DNA from: Solenopsis invicta
Lineage: Eukaryota > Arthropoda > Insecta > Hymenoptera > Formicidae
Assembly: GCF_016802725.1 (NCBI RefSeq)
Contig: NC_052671.1
Coordinates: 326,501-390,500, forward strand
DNA length: 64,000 bases
Direction: 5' to 3'
Shown piece after piece: positions 1 to 11,399 of the stretch (the first letter of the stretch is position 1; each line of letters opens with the position of its first letter). The position numbers and the translations under genes are program-made. The notes beneath the pieces were generated by a model, which saw only the letters and a program-made list of their open reading frames with translations, was not told the origin of the DNA and made no database searches.

Positions 1-951
1 AATTTATAAAGATATGTAAAATAAATATTGACAATTTTGCATATCTTTTTTATAATTAATTTAAAAAAAAGTTCTTTTTGAGAAAAATTTTCATCAGAGT
101 AATTCTTAAAAACAACAAATGCAACGATGTTTTAATATCGTACACGGTGGGAAAATTTCGAGAAACGTCATGGACTTTTCATAAATTTTTACTAAAAGAA
201 ACTTTTTTCAATCGTACATGAAACTTGTCTACATGTGTGTAATTTCGATTTAAAGATATTACAATTACTGCTACTAGTACAAAATAAACAAAAATCAGAC
301 ATATTTTGTTAGAAAGAGAGAGTAGTTTTGTAAAAAAGTAATGAAATAAGTTTTTTCTTTTCCCCAGAAAGTTCTGTAAGTTAATAAAATGTATTTTTTA
401 TAAAAACATATTTATTTGTCAATATTTTTCTTACAAGGATCATGTAGTTGCGTACATCATATTATTTTATATTTCTTTATTATATTTTTATAATTTTTAA
501 TTGTGTCATATATGCTCAATTCATATCTATAAAGATTGAATTCGTATTGGTATTAAAAAGAAAAGGCCTGTTAAAAATCTCAGTAAAAAGGTTTAAAATA
601 ATTCTAAAAAAAAAATAAAAAAAAAAATTAAAAATAAGGTGCAGTAAATGAAAAAATATAAATAGGAATGAAAAGAAAAATAAGTGTTGTTCTTTGTGTA
701 ATAAAAATATAAAAGAAAGTATGACGTATAATGTGTGCAGTGCGAAATTTAGGTACATTAACATTGTGCTGAAATAGATGAAAGCATTCAACATATATTT
801 ATGCAATAATTATAAAGACTGATTTCAAAATACGATTTAACCCTCTAACAGTGTTCGAGTTTTTTTTAACCCAAACATTTTTGAAAAATTTTCGTGATAT
901 TAAAGTATTGTTACATTCTTGCATGTTGAAATAATTACTCTGTTTAATAAA

Positions 952-952
<1 letters not shown>

Positions 953-1031
<79 letters not shown>
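953..1031. repeat. (TG)n microsatellite
   Basis: About 39 uninterrupted TG units. The apparent Cys-Val and Thr-His reading frames on the two strands are artefacts of this repeat. Confidence 0.98.
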
Positions 1032-1032
<1 letters not shown>

Positions 1033-1979
1033 AAACTATTCAGAAAAATCGCAAAGCTCGAACCTTTTCTTAATAATACTCTTATATCACAAGAATTTTT
1101 TAAAAGCATTTGTGTCAGAAACAAAAAAATCCGAACACGGTTAAAAGATTAGTCTGGACTAAAATAAATTAATTAAAGCTATTGTTCCTAAATTATACGT
1201 TTTTTTAAAGTTTTAAAAAATTTTGTATACATATAAACATACTGAGAAAAATTATTTTTTAATGAAAAAAAATACATTTTCTTAAAACCATATATTTTTA
1301 TACAAGCATTTGTTTATTCTGTTTAAATAAAAATATTTACTTTTAAGCAAATATAATATATAAATATATTATCTTAAGTATATAATTGTGTATTTTTACA
1401 TTTCTTACGTTTAAATAATGATTTTATTTATATAAAATAAGCTAATAATATTATTAAACTTAATTGTGTCTTCTAAAATAAAAAAATTTAATTATCTTAA
1501 ACTTAGAAACAGTCAAATAGTAAATATTTGTTAGAATATTGAACTGCACGAAAAAATTACTTGCTTAAGAATTATTTCATTTTATTTATTATAAATATTT
1601 CAACTAAGAAACTTTTAACTGATAGTAATTAAATAAGCTATTGGAAAAACCCACTGAGAAAATAAATATTTTTTTGTTTTAATGTTTTGATATTTTTCTA
1701 TATATATAATTTTTTATATTAGATGAGACTTAATTTATTTGTCATACATTTTCTACTATGAACATATTTCGTCCAGTATGGTACGATTTAAGCAAGTTTA
1801 CCCTACTCTTTCTCCGCGTGATTACTGTTACGAAGGAAGATGGATGATTCCGGGTGGATGAATGTGTTCGGTCGGAAGGTGCGACACGCGAACGAAGATA
1901 ACAAATGAAAATGGTTGAAACCACAGGCAGGTCACGACTTAAGGTCAACCGATTAGGGAAGAAATCATACAGTTACCGG

Positions 1980-1986
1980 TATAAAA
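1980..1986 (+). promoter_or_regulatory. TATA box of hexamerin 1
   Basis: TATAAAA lies about 95 bases before the ATG at 2080 in a locally GC-richer stretch. A start of transcription near 2010 would leave a 5' leader of about 70 bases. The other two hexamerins also have a TATA box upstream of the ATG, at 56 and 84 bases, which supports the call. Confidence 0.75.
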
Positions 1987-2079
1987 GCCGGCGACGGCCC
2001 ATCGGTCGACATCATTCTCCTCTACTCGTGGAGGTAGTTGTTGATCTAGTTTGAGACATCGAAGGCTGAAGCGAACGCG

Positions 2080-2724
2080 ATGCTGAGGGAGCTGCTGCTG
2101 CTAGCGCTAACGGCGCTATGCATGTCGGAAGGATTCCATCTCACCGGCAAGACGGCCGACATGGACTTTCTTCACAAGCAGAAGAAAATTTACGAATTGA
2201 TGTTCTTCGTCAAGCAAAACACTCTCACCGATACCGAATTCTACGAGATTGGCCGCAATTACGATATCGAGAGTAACATCGACATGTACAAGGACAAGGT
2301 ATAAAAAATTTTGTCTATAATCTATTCGCATATATTTGCACATATCGTACATCGAATCTCTTTTTTATTTTCCATAGCTGATCGTCCAAGAGTTCTTGTA
2401 CTTGTACAAACACGGTATGCTCAGCCGTAATGCCATATACTCGCCGTATTACGAGGAACACCGTGAAGAGATGAAGCTCCTCTTCCAGCTCTTCTATTAC
2501 GCCAAGGACTTCCAGACCTTTTACAAAACCGCCGCTTGGGCGCGTCTTTATATCAACGATGGAGTCTTCACGTCCGCCTTCACCATCGCTGTCTTTTACC
2601 GTCCCGACTGCAAGTACATGAGACTACCGGCGCCTTACGAGATCTATCCCAATTTATACTTTGACAGCAACGTCATCCAACAGGCCCACGACATCAAGAT
2701 GACTCGTGGTAAGTCACATTAGTC

Positions 2725-2795
<71 letters not shown>

Positions 2796-4761
2796 TCGCA
2801 TTTCCAACCAAGAAAATTACATTATACGGACTATACGATGCAACCCTGTCGTCCTATTTTTTTTTATATTTTATAATATATCAATTGATCAATAGGACTC
2901 GCCAGTGCCAACGTAGACAACGTTGACAGCTACATGATTTATGCCAATTACTCCGGACACTTCGTCGAGCCCTATTTCGACGACGAATACAAATTGGACT
3001 ACTTCATAGAAGACTATGCCTTGAACAGCTTCTACTACTACTTCCGCCAAGTCATGCCGTTCTGGTTCGACTTTAAGGATTTCGACATCCCGAAGGACTT
3101 CCGTGGTTACTATTACTACTTCTATCACAAGCAACTGTTGAGCCGCTACTACTTGGAACGTTTCTCCAACGATCTGGGCGACATCGAGGACTTTGATTGG
3201 CACAAATCTTTCTACCCCGGATACTATTCGACCTTGATGTACCACAACGGAGTTTTTATGCCCCAACGTTCTCGCTACATGAATGTGCCGTTTTACAAAT
3301 ACAAGTATTTGAAGGTGTGCGAGATAATAGAAAATTCCACTAGATTTCTACTAATAGGAACAGTAGAACGCGATCAATCAATTTATAAGTTTCGCTAATA
3401 ATTTATAAATCCTTACAGGAGATCGAGGCTCTGGAATACCGCATCATGAATGCCATCGATCTTGGTTACGTCTACGACAAGAACGGCAAGCAGATCAACA
3501 TTTATACTCCCGAAGGTTTGAGCATCCTCGCAAATCTGATCGAAGGCAACGTGGATTCGTGCAATCGTCACTTCTATGGAATGTACGACGCTCTCGCTCG
3601 AGATATTCTCGGTTTCAACTTTGATTACAAGGACAAGAACAAGGTGATCCCCAGCTCTCTTCAATGCTACAGCACCAGCGTGAGAGATCCTGGATTCTAC
3701 CGTCTGTACAAGAGGATCATGACGTACTTCTTCAGGTTGGAAGAATTCAGACTGCGCCATCTTATTCCGCTATCTTACTCCCCTGGCACGCATAAACGTG
3801 TTTAAAATCTCCATTTCTCGTAGGTACAAGAAATACTTGCCGTATTACACTCAGAATGAATTGATCTTCCCCGGCATCAAGTTCGAATCCGTCAACATCG
3901 ACAACAAGCTAACGACCTACTTCGACACTTGTGACACGTTCATCAACAACGCCCTTTCCGTAGAGAGCTTCAAGGAGGGACTAAAGCTACGCGTCAAGGC
4001 TCGTCGTTATTGCCTCAACTACAAGCCGTTCACCTACCGTTCACCTACCGCTTCAACGTCAACAGCGACAAAGAGACCAAAGCTGTGCTCAAGATCTTCC
4101 TCGGACCTGCCTTCGGCAACGTTCGCAATGAGAAGGACATGTCTTACCTTCGTGAATACTACAAATACTTCTTCGAGATGGACAAGTTTGTCGTAACGCG
4201 TAAGTTATTGTGCTACATGCTCTCTTTTCAGAAATTTTCAAATTCTTTCTCTCGCGTCTTGCGTCAACCCCCCCCCCCTCCACACTCATCGCCGCGCGTC
4301 GCGCGATTTTCTTTCTTTCAGTGAGACAAGGTGCCAACACGATCGAACGCCGTAGCTCCGATTCCGTCTACACCATGCCCGACATGCTATCCAGCGACGT
4401 GTTCTACAAGAAATTGGAGAAGGCCGTAGGTGGCAGCGAACCGTTCACCTATTACGAGAAACTCTTTGGTTTCCCTGAGCGTTTGACTTTGCCTAAAGGT
4501 AAACCCGAGGGTATGCGATTCAAGATGTTCTTCTACCTGAGTCCATTCGACGAGACCAAGATCTCGACCGTGGAATTGCCCATCTTTGGCAAGTATACCA
4601 TGGATGGAAAACCATTTGGTTTCCCGCTCGACAGACCGATGTACCCATGGAAGTTCTACACACCAAACATGTACTTTAAGGATGTTTACATCTATCACAA
4701 CGTAGATCACGAAAAATCCATCTATCGCAACATGGAGTATGAAAAATCGATCCACTTTTAA
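2080..4761 (+). CDS. Hexamerin 1 (storage protein), frameshifted in exon 5
   Basis: Hexamerins are secreted hemocyanin-superfamily storage proteins made by larval fat body. Exons: 2080-2298, 2378-2708, 2896-3314, 3419-3735, 3824-4199, 4322-4761. The start is the first ATG after the TATA box and opens a signal peptide (MLRELLLLALTALCMSEG). The product is rich in Tyr and Phe, like arylphorins. Domain order is N (about 20-180), M (about 185-430) and an Ig-like C domain. The M domain keeps HKQLLSRYYLER near residue 260 and TSVRDPGFYRLYK near 407, where Tyr replaces the copper-ligand His, so it should not carry oxygen. Exon 5 holds an 11-bp tandem duplication (4029-4039 and 4040-4050) that shifts the frame and gives a stop at 4194-4196. 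As written the protein has 552 residues; without the extra copy it would have 696, close to its paralogues. The stop lies in exon 5 upstream of an intact last exon. Either a recent null allele or an assembly error fits. The C-terminus is extended by a 10-residue internal repeat. Confidence 0.93.
2725..2791. repeat. (TA)n(GT)n compound microsatellite in hexamerin 1 intron 2
   Basis: About 13 TA units run directly into about 20 GT units inside the intron between exons 2 and 3. Confidence 0.97.
4029..4050 (+). repeat. 11-bp exact tandem duplication in hexamerin 1 exon 5
   Basis: TTCACCTACCG occurs twice head to tail. With one copy the reading frame continues as KPFTYRFNVNSD, matching KPFTYHITVNSN in hexamerin 2 and KPFSFHLAINAA in hexamerin 3. 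With two copies the frame is lost. Confidence 0.95.
4693..4752 (+). repeat. Imperfect 30-bp tandem repeat at hexamerin 1 C-terminus
   Basis: Units 4693-4722 and 4723-4752 encode related decapeptides (YHNVDHEKSI and YRNMEYEKSI). The change is in frame and makes this C-terminus longer than those of the two paralogues, which end with YHKHAEELNLTA and YHKDETELNVTY. Confidence 0.85.
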
Positions 4762-4871
4762 AGTGCCGATCTATTTCAGCTGGTGTGAGAGTCCTGAAGA
4801 AAACTTTAACGATAATTATATATCTTTCTCGCGCGAATGATACGAAAAAATTTTTAAAAATACTTTTTTTC

Positions 4872-4877
4872 AATAAA
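4872..4877 (+). terminator. Poly(A) signal of hexamerin 1
   Basis: AATAAA lies about 110 bases after the stop codon. Confidence 0.7.
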
Positions 4878-5351
4878 GAATATTGAAAAATTATGCATCT
4901 TGCAAACATTTATTTCCAACCTTATTATCCGTGCATGAATTTTCTCATACATTTTTTTGAGTCTTAATTAGACTCATTCAATAATATGTACACGCATTTC
5001 AAAAATCTTCTATCTGCGATTCACAAAAATTAACATTCCGCATTCTGTGCGTAACTCTCTCATCAATAAATTTTTCTTTAGCTTGTATCAATTAATTACG
5101 TATCTATTTTGGTATTTTTTAAAAATTTTGCAAAGTGTTAAAGATAAAATTAATTTTTTAATAATTTATCTAAACATTTGTAATTATGAAGATGAATATA
5201 GTTTTCTACGTTAGAATTTCTTAACTTCCCAAATAAAATAAGATACTGTACAAAAGTAAGGGAATGGGTCTTTCTAAAACTGAAAAAGAAAGAAACTGGT
5301 CAGAGAAAAAATATAACTCGTGATGTACAAAATAAAGTATAGTATGTATCC

Positions 5352-5352
<1 letters not shown>

Positions 5353-5390
<38 letters not shown>
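5353..5390. repeat. (GA)n microsatellite
   Basis: Nineteen or so GA units in the hexamerin 1-2 intergenic region. Confidence 0.95.
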
Positions 5391-5393
<3 letters not shown>

Positions 5394-6030
5394 AGCGGGT
5401 CAGTATTGTTAATCGTTTACTCTTGACATTTAATCAATTGATTGCATGTGTAAACAATCATGTTCTGCATATTTCATGTCCAATGTCAGCAAATGTATAG
5501 CAAATATATAACACATGCAATAAATTACTTTGTTCAATATGTTATATAACACTCGGCTGGATTTAGCGTTGTAAAAGTATTGAAAAATTTGCTCGAATTT
5601 TGCCCGAATGCACGTATAATATAAATTATTTTTATAGAATTATTTTTAGAAAAATTGTAAAAAATTATTTCTCATCTCTTACATTTTAAAAATGTTCCAA
5701 AAATTAATTCTGTAAATAAAAACTAATACTCTTATTACAACTAATTAATTCCGAATAGAGCATTTTTCAAATATAAAAAAAAAATAATTTAATACAATTT
5801 TTCTAAAAAAAAGTCTATAAAAATAATTTAATTATACACGCATTCGAGCATCTTTTTTTTCTCTTTCTGTCTGTTTATTCTACATACATAGTCTTCTTTT
5901 GCATATAAGAATAATTACGCAAAAAAATTAATAAATTTCACAGAATTCATACGGGTACTAATTAAACAAAAATTTTAATTGCCGTGCAAAGAATTTTAGG
6001 GCTCTAGTGCAAAAAGAAATATAGGAGCCT

Positions 6031-6068
<38 letters not shown>

Positions 6069-6114
6069 ACGCACACGCACACGCACACGCACACGCACAC
6101 GCACACACACACAC
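6031..6114. repeat. Compound (AC)n / (CACACG)n repeat
   Basis: A dinucleotide AC run passes into a regular hexanucleotide in which every third unit carries a G (CACACG repeated about eight times), then back to AC. Confidence 0.95.
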
Positions 6115-7590
6115 ATTCATGCTCTTTGTAGTTGAAAGATTAAAAACTAAAAAGAAAGCATTGTTTAGTGCTGCTTTTTATCGTTTCATTATGCTTTATT
6201 GTATAAGAACTTGAATAATCCAATTAATAATGATTTGTGTTGGACCCGGCGCACAATGGAGGAATATTAGATATGTGAAATAAGAATTGAAGATTTTTTA
6301 GAATCAATTTCTTCAATAAATACTATAGATGAATAATAAATTACATTATATGTCATATAACACACATTTATGCTATCTATATCTTATTAATATCCATTAT
6401 GCGTTACATACGATACTTAGTGAAAAAACTGATTCTAAAATTTCAATTTCTATTTCTAATATTTAATATTACCTTCATTGTATGCAAGACCTTTGATTAT
6501 CAGAAAATAGTTGCCAGATTATACGTACTATAATTATAATATTATATCATATTACAATTATATACATTATTTTAAGAAAGAAAATTAAATATAATTATAA
6601 ACTTCATTAAATTTAAATTATTAATTTATAAATTATAATTTAAAACTAAAGTTAAATTAAATAAAAGTTAATATGGAGGTAGACACAATAAAGAATAACT
6701 AATATAGCTAGTAATATTTTAACTGAAATTGTTGAATCTTTATACATCGAGATGCATTTATCGTGCATTTCTGTTTTACGACCTTGCTCCTTTTAGTAGT
6801 TAGTTTTATTTTTGATTTAATCAAAAATTTTACTTGCACAAATAATCTATGACATAATCGTTAGAAAATGATAAACGTATACTTTTATTATCGAGGGAAA
6901 AAGTCAGTTTATCAAAGTTTAATTACGTAAATATATATATATATATATATATATTGTAAAATGACAAGTATATATTACACGATTTTGCATGTAATATCTA
7001 TTTATAGATTAATCTTGCAAATATTTACTATACTTTAATTTTCATATAAAATTTTATTGTTTAAAGAAGTATTATTGATATAAAAAGCATATCAATGAGT
7101 TATTTGTTATAATTTGTTTTTTTTTGTTTAGTTCTCAATTCGTAAATGTTATTTTTCTTACGCTAAAAATTATCAGATTATAAGCCATATACTAATCTTT
7201 AATGTATTACAAGAAGATTGATTTTATTGAATTTATTTGAATTTTTTTGTAAAACTCATAGTATGAAAAGTATATCCAAAAAGTCAAACGTACTCTGATG
7301 CAGATTTTGATGAACGGAATATTTGTTGAAATAAAAAAAAGGGAGAAAAAGAAACAAATTGTTTTTGTCGAGTAAGGTGAGCGGGCATCAATCAAGGCGC
7401 GCGCGCGAATACGAGTCCCGGGGTCCCGGATTTCCATCGTGTCAAAGGGTAGACGATTACCAATAAAGATAATGATTACACAAACAGCAGAAAGATTGGT
7501 CGGTACCCGGGTTACATCATGGGTAACCTAGCTAACCTTGCACTCTATATCTCGCACTCGAAACTTTTTATTTTCTTCACCGATAAAGAG

Positions 7591-7598
7591 TATATAAA
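7591..7598 (+). promoter_or_regulatory. TATA box of hexamerin 2
   Basis: TATATAAA lies 56 bases before the ATG at 7647, so the 5' leader should be short, about 25 bases. Confidence 0.75.
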
Positions 7599-7646
7599 GC
7601 AATTGACGAATAGTACTGACCGATTCTTCGCGAAACAAGCACGAGG

Positions 7647-8155
7647 ATGAAAGAGATTGCGTTGCTTTTGGCTGTGGCGTGCTGCCTGGCTCATGCTGCG
7701 AAGGTGCCCACCCACACTGCCGACAAGGCATATCTGATCAAGCAGAAGAACATTTACGAGCTCTTCTGGCACGTCGATCAGCCAACTGTCTACCACCCGG
7801 AACTCTACCAAAAAGCGCGATCCTTTAACCTCGAAGATAACATTGCTTCTTTCACAGATCAGGTATTGTTACTTATTGTTACTTATTGTTATAGCGATAT
7901 GTGCGCATATACTTGGAAAAAAAATGTTATTTTACCTATAATAATCTTCATCAGTTTTAATTTTTTCAAATTAATTATCTTGCAATTCAATTATATTTCT
8001 TTACACCAAAAATGGTCCTAAGACTGGAACGTTTATACTTGTTACTCGATTTTACAAATTGATACGTACAAACGACTAAGTTGATTGCGTTGGTTCTTGG
8101 TAGCTTTTGTTTTCATGACATTACATGTATATGTTACATGTTTTGAAAAAATTAG

Positions 8156-8236
<81 letters not shown>

Positions 8237-11111
8237 CAAAATAACTTTGTCATTTTATAATTCGAAATGGAATGACTTTTAGATTGGCATCTGTCAAGAT
8301 CTTTCTGATTGTTTCAACAGCTTTAGACTTATATTCGTTAGCATCTTTTTGGTTAACTTTAACGACTAGGTCAGATGTGTTAAAAATTTGACGAAAACTT
8401 TTTATGCATTTTATATATAAAAAAAAACTGTTAAAATCTTGGAGAAATTAATTTCGTGATTAATAAAATTTTTCCATGTCTTTGTCTAGGCGGCGGTAAA
8501 CGAGTTTTTGCAGAGATGGAAACATGGAATGCTTCCACGAGGAGAAATATTTACCGCCATGCATCATCAACATTACGAAGAAGCGGTTTGTTTCTTCCGC
8601 GTTCTATATTCTGCCAAGGATTTTGATACTTTTTACAATTTTGCCGTATGGGCACGCTTTCACGTGAACGAACATATGTACGCATACGCATTGGCTGTCG
8701 CCGTGATGCATCGTCCGGATACCAAAAACATCCGTTTGCCCCCGCTTTACGAGGTAGTCCCGCATTACTTCTTCAACGAGAAAGTTTTGCATAAAGCTTA
8801 TCGTATCGCGATGGGAGATTCGCAAACAGGTTGGTATATTAATTGAGAATTAAATATTGATTTACTAACGTAAAATAAACTTATTAACAATGAATAATCT
8901 ATTCCTAGAATAGAACATTCATTGTTAATAATCCATATCTATTCTATGGATTAAATTTTTCTTAAATTAAATTATACAGAAAAACAATTGTATATTGTTC
9001 TTCCTCTCTTTCTCTTTCTCATTGTCAGTAAATTTTCTATTTTTTTCTTTATCTTCTTTTTATATTAAAAAATTTTTAATTCTTTAAAATAAAATAATTG
9101 ATTAGAAATAATAGATAAATAGATAAATAATAGATAAAGCTTGAGACTCTAGCTTGCACTAGACAAGAGATATAACGAAATGTCTAATGACTCTTTGACT
9201 CTCTCGGTAGGTATGAAGAAAACGGTTGGTGGTGTAGACTATTATTACATTCCTTCCAATTACTCCGGTTGGCACGTGGTAGGGGACGAAGTGTCGGAAC
9301 AGCACGATTTGAGCTACTTCACTGAAGATATCGGTTTAAATACATACTACTTTATATCGAGTCACGACTTCCCAGTTTGGATGAACAGCATTCAATATAA
9401 TAGACCTCAACACATTCGCGGCGAATTGTATATGTTCATTCACAAACAATTGCTCAATCGCTACTATTTGGAAAGATTATCCAACGATTTGGGCGAGATC
9501 ACGTACGTCAATGTGGACGAGCCTATCGTTCCTGGCTACTATCCAATGATGCATCATCACAATGGATTATCGTTCCCGGAGCGTCCCGTTGATTTCCAAG
9601 TTCCTTCTCACGCGCACGAATATGTCCAGGTAAAAATCTAAAAGGCAAACTTTCTTAAAACCCGAACGAAAAATTTACATACACAAAAGTGTATATAATG
9701 ATTATACTTGATGGGGTAACCGCCGATCACCGGCTAAATTAAATCGATTGAATCGATTGAATAACGAAACTGTTGTACAGGCCATACAAGATGCCCATGC
9801 TCGCATCTCCGCTGCCATCGATAAAGGCTACGTCGTTGACGCACACGGCAAACATATCAACATTTACAACGCCGTAGATGGTTTCAATTATCTTGGCAAC
9901 GTGATTCAAGGCAATGCCGATTCCGTCAATCCCACGTACTATGAACGTTTACCTTATTTATACAGAAAAGTCCTCGGCATGAGCTCGGTTCACGTCACCA
10001 AACATCACACGACGGTACCTTCCGCTCTCAACTACTTCTCCACCAGTCTGAGGGATCCAGCCTTCTATGGAATGTACAAGACTATCTCCACTCATTGGAA
10101 CAAGTATGTCGAATCGTCACGCGTTATGCGTGTATAACGCTTGAAATTATTTGTTTGTTTATAAAACATGTATTCTCTCTCCCGTAGATATAAGCAACAC
10201 TTGCCGAGCTACACGCACGAGGAACTCGTTTTCCCGGGTGTTACGGTCGAATCTGTCACCGTCGACAAACTCTTAACCTTCTTCGACCACTTTGATTCGT
10301 TGATCAGCAACGCCGTATCGGTGCACAGTCACAAGGAGGCTCAATCCATGTTGATCAAGGCGCGTCAATATCGTCTCAACCATAAGCCTTTTACCTATCA
10401 CATTACCGTCAACAGCAACAGGAACGTCAAAGCGGTCGTTCGCGTCTTCCTTGGACCTAAGTACGACGTTTATGGCCACGAATTGGATATAAGCGAGAAT
10501 TACATCAACTTTATGGAGATGGATCAATGGCACGTTGACCGTTAGTATCTCATCTTTTGTTTTCTCTCTCTTTTCTATTTTCTTTTGCGTGTGTTTTCTT
10601 CCATCGGAGATAGAAGAAGACTTTTCTCTACATGTATCAAATACATGTGATATATACTAACAAGCGACACAACTATAGTGATGCTCGATTGTTACGTACA
10701 GTGAAATCTGGAACCAACAAGATTGAGCGCCATAGCTACGAGTCCACCTACGTTGTTCCGGACGAGGTGCCAAGCGAGGTGTTGTACAAGAAGATTGTGA
10801 AAGCCGTCGAGGGTGGCGAGACTTTCACTTATCCGGAGCAGCCTTACGGTTACCCCGATCGTTTGATGCTTCCCAAGGGCAAGAAGGAAGGCATGCCGTT
10901 TAAACTATTCGTATCCGTGTCGCACTTTGACGAGACGAAAGGCATCGAGATGGATTCTCCCGTCTGGGGTCCAATCGTGCTGGATCCTCGACCGTTCGGT
11001 TATCCACTCGACAGACCGGTTCACGCCTTCAACTTTACGATACCCAACTTCTACATGAAGGATGTTATGATTTACCACAAGCATGCGGAAGAATTGAATC
11101 TCACCGCGTAA
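7647..11111 (+). CDS. Hexamerin 2 (storage protein)
   Basis: Intact hemocyanin-superfamily storage protein of about 686 residues. Exons: 7647-7862, 8490-8829, 9211-9629, 9781-10103, 10188-10540, 10702-11111. All junctions keep frame with intron phases 0,1,0,2,1, as in the neighbouring hexamerins. The ATG follows the TATA box and opens a signal peptide (MKEIALLLAVACCLAHA). The M domain shows HKQLLNRYYLERLSND near residue 262 and TSLRDPAFYGMYK near 412. Tyr stands where hemocyanins have a copper-ligand His, as expected for a storage role. The C domain ends with the family pattern FGYPLDRP then YMKDVMIYHK. It contains more His than its neighbours (for example MMHHHNG and VTKHHTT), so its amino-acid store differs somewhat. 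It is about 2.9 kb downstream of hexamerin 1 on the same strand. The exact orthologue among the 70-kDa hymenopteran hexamerins cannot be assigned by eye. Confidence 0.95.
8162..8236. repeat. (GA)n(GT)n compound microsatellite in hexamerin 2 intron 1
   Basis: About 24 GA units followed by about 14 GT units inside the 627-base first intron. Confidence 0.97.
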
Positions 11112-11349
11112 ACCGCTCGTTGCATTTTCCATTGCACCGCTCTCCTCCTACGACTCCGTCGTAGATGACACGCTTTTTGCGCTATTATCTACTTGTATAA
11201 TTATTTAACACGGTGCGATTGCCGAAATAATCAGTGTCTCGAGAGAGATTGAGCCAACCAGACAAAGAGACGTACAAATAAGAGAAGTAGCGTACGCGTG
11301 CAGTAACCTTTTCCACCGATTGTTTTATAATTGTATAACCATCCAGTGC

Positions 11350-11355
11350 AATAAA
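11350..11355 (+). terminator. Poly(A) signal of hexamerin 2
   Basis: AATAAA about 240 bases after the stop codon. Confidence 0.55.
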
Positions 11356-11399
11356 TTGTTCCAAAGATGAATTTAATAAAAACATCCTTAATCATTTAT

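Larger units (their letters stand above)
1..2079. other. AT-rich flank upstream of hexamerin 1
   Basis: No gene is supported here. The stretch is very AT-rich and low in complexity. It contains one long TG microsatellite (listed separately). Only the last 150 bases or so rise in GC content and hold the hexamerin 1 promoter. Short open frames in this stretch come from the repeat or lack any recognisable protein feature. Confidence 0.7.
4880..7580. other. Intergenic, hexamerin 1 to hexamerin 2
   Basis: AT-rich with no gene seen. It holds a GA microsatellite (5353-5390), a compound AC and CACACG repeat (6031-6114) and a short AT run (about 6931-6954). A GC-rich patch just before 7440 has no coding signal that I could support. 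Confidence 0.65.

Noticed and set aside
900..1152. Cys-Val and Thr-His repeat proteins
   Set aside because: Pure translations of the TG/CA microsatellite. The same reasoning applies at 8042-8282, 58698-58914 and 54299-54662.
4210..4321. Upstream extension of hexamerin 1 exon 6
   Set aside because: The open frame runs back through a C-rich and pyrimidine-rich intron with a clear acceptor at 4321. Homology to the other two genes starts only after it.
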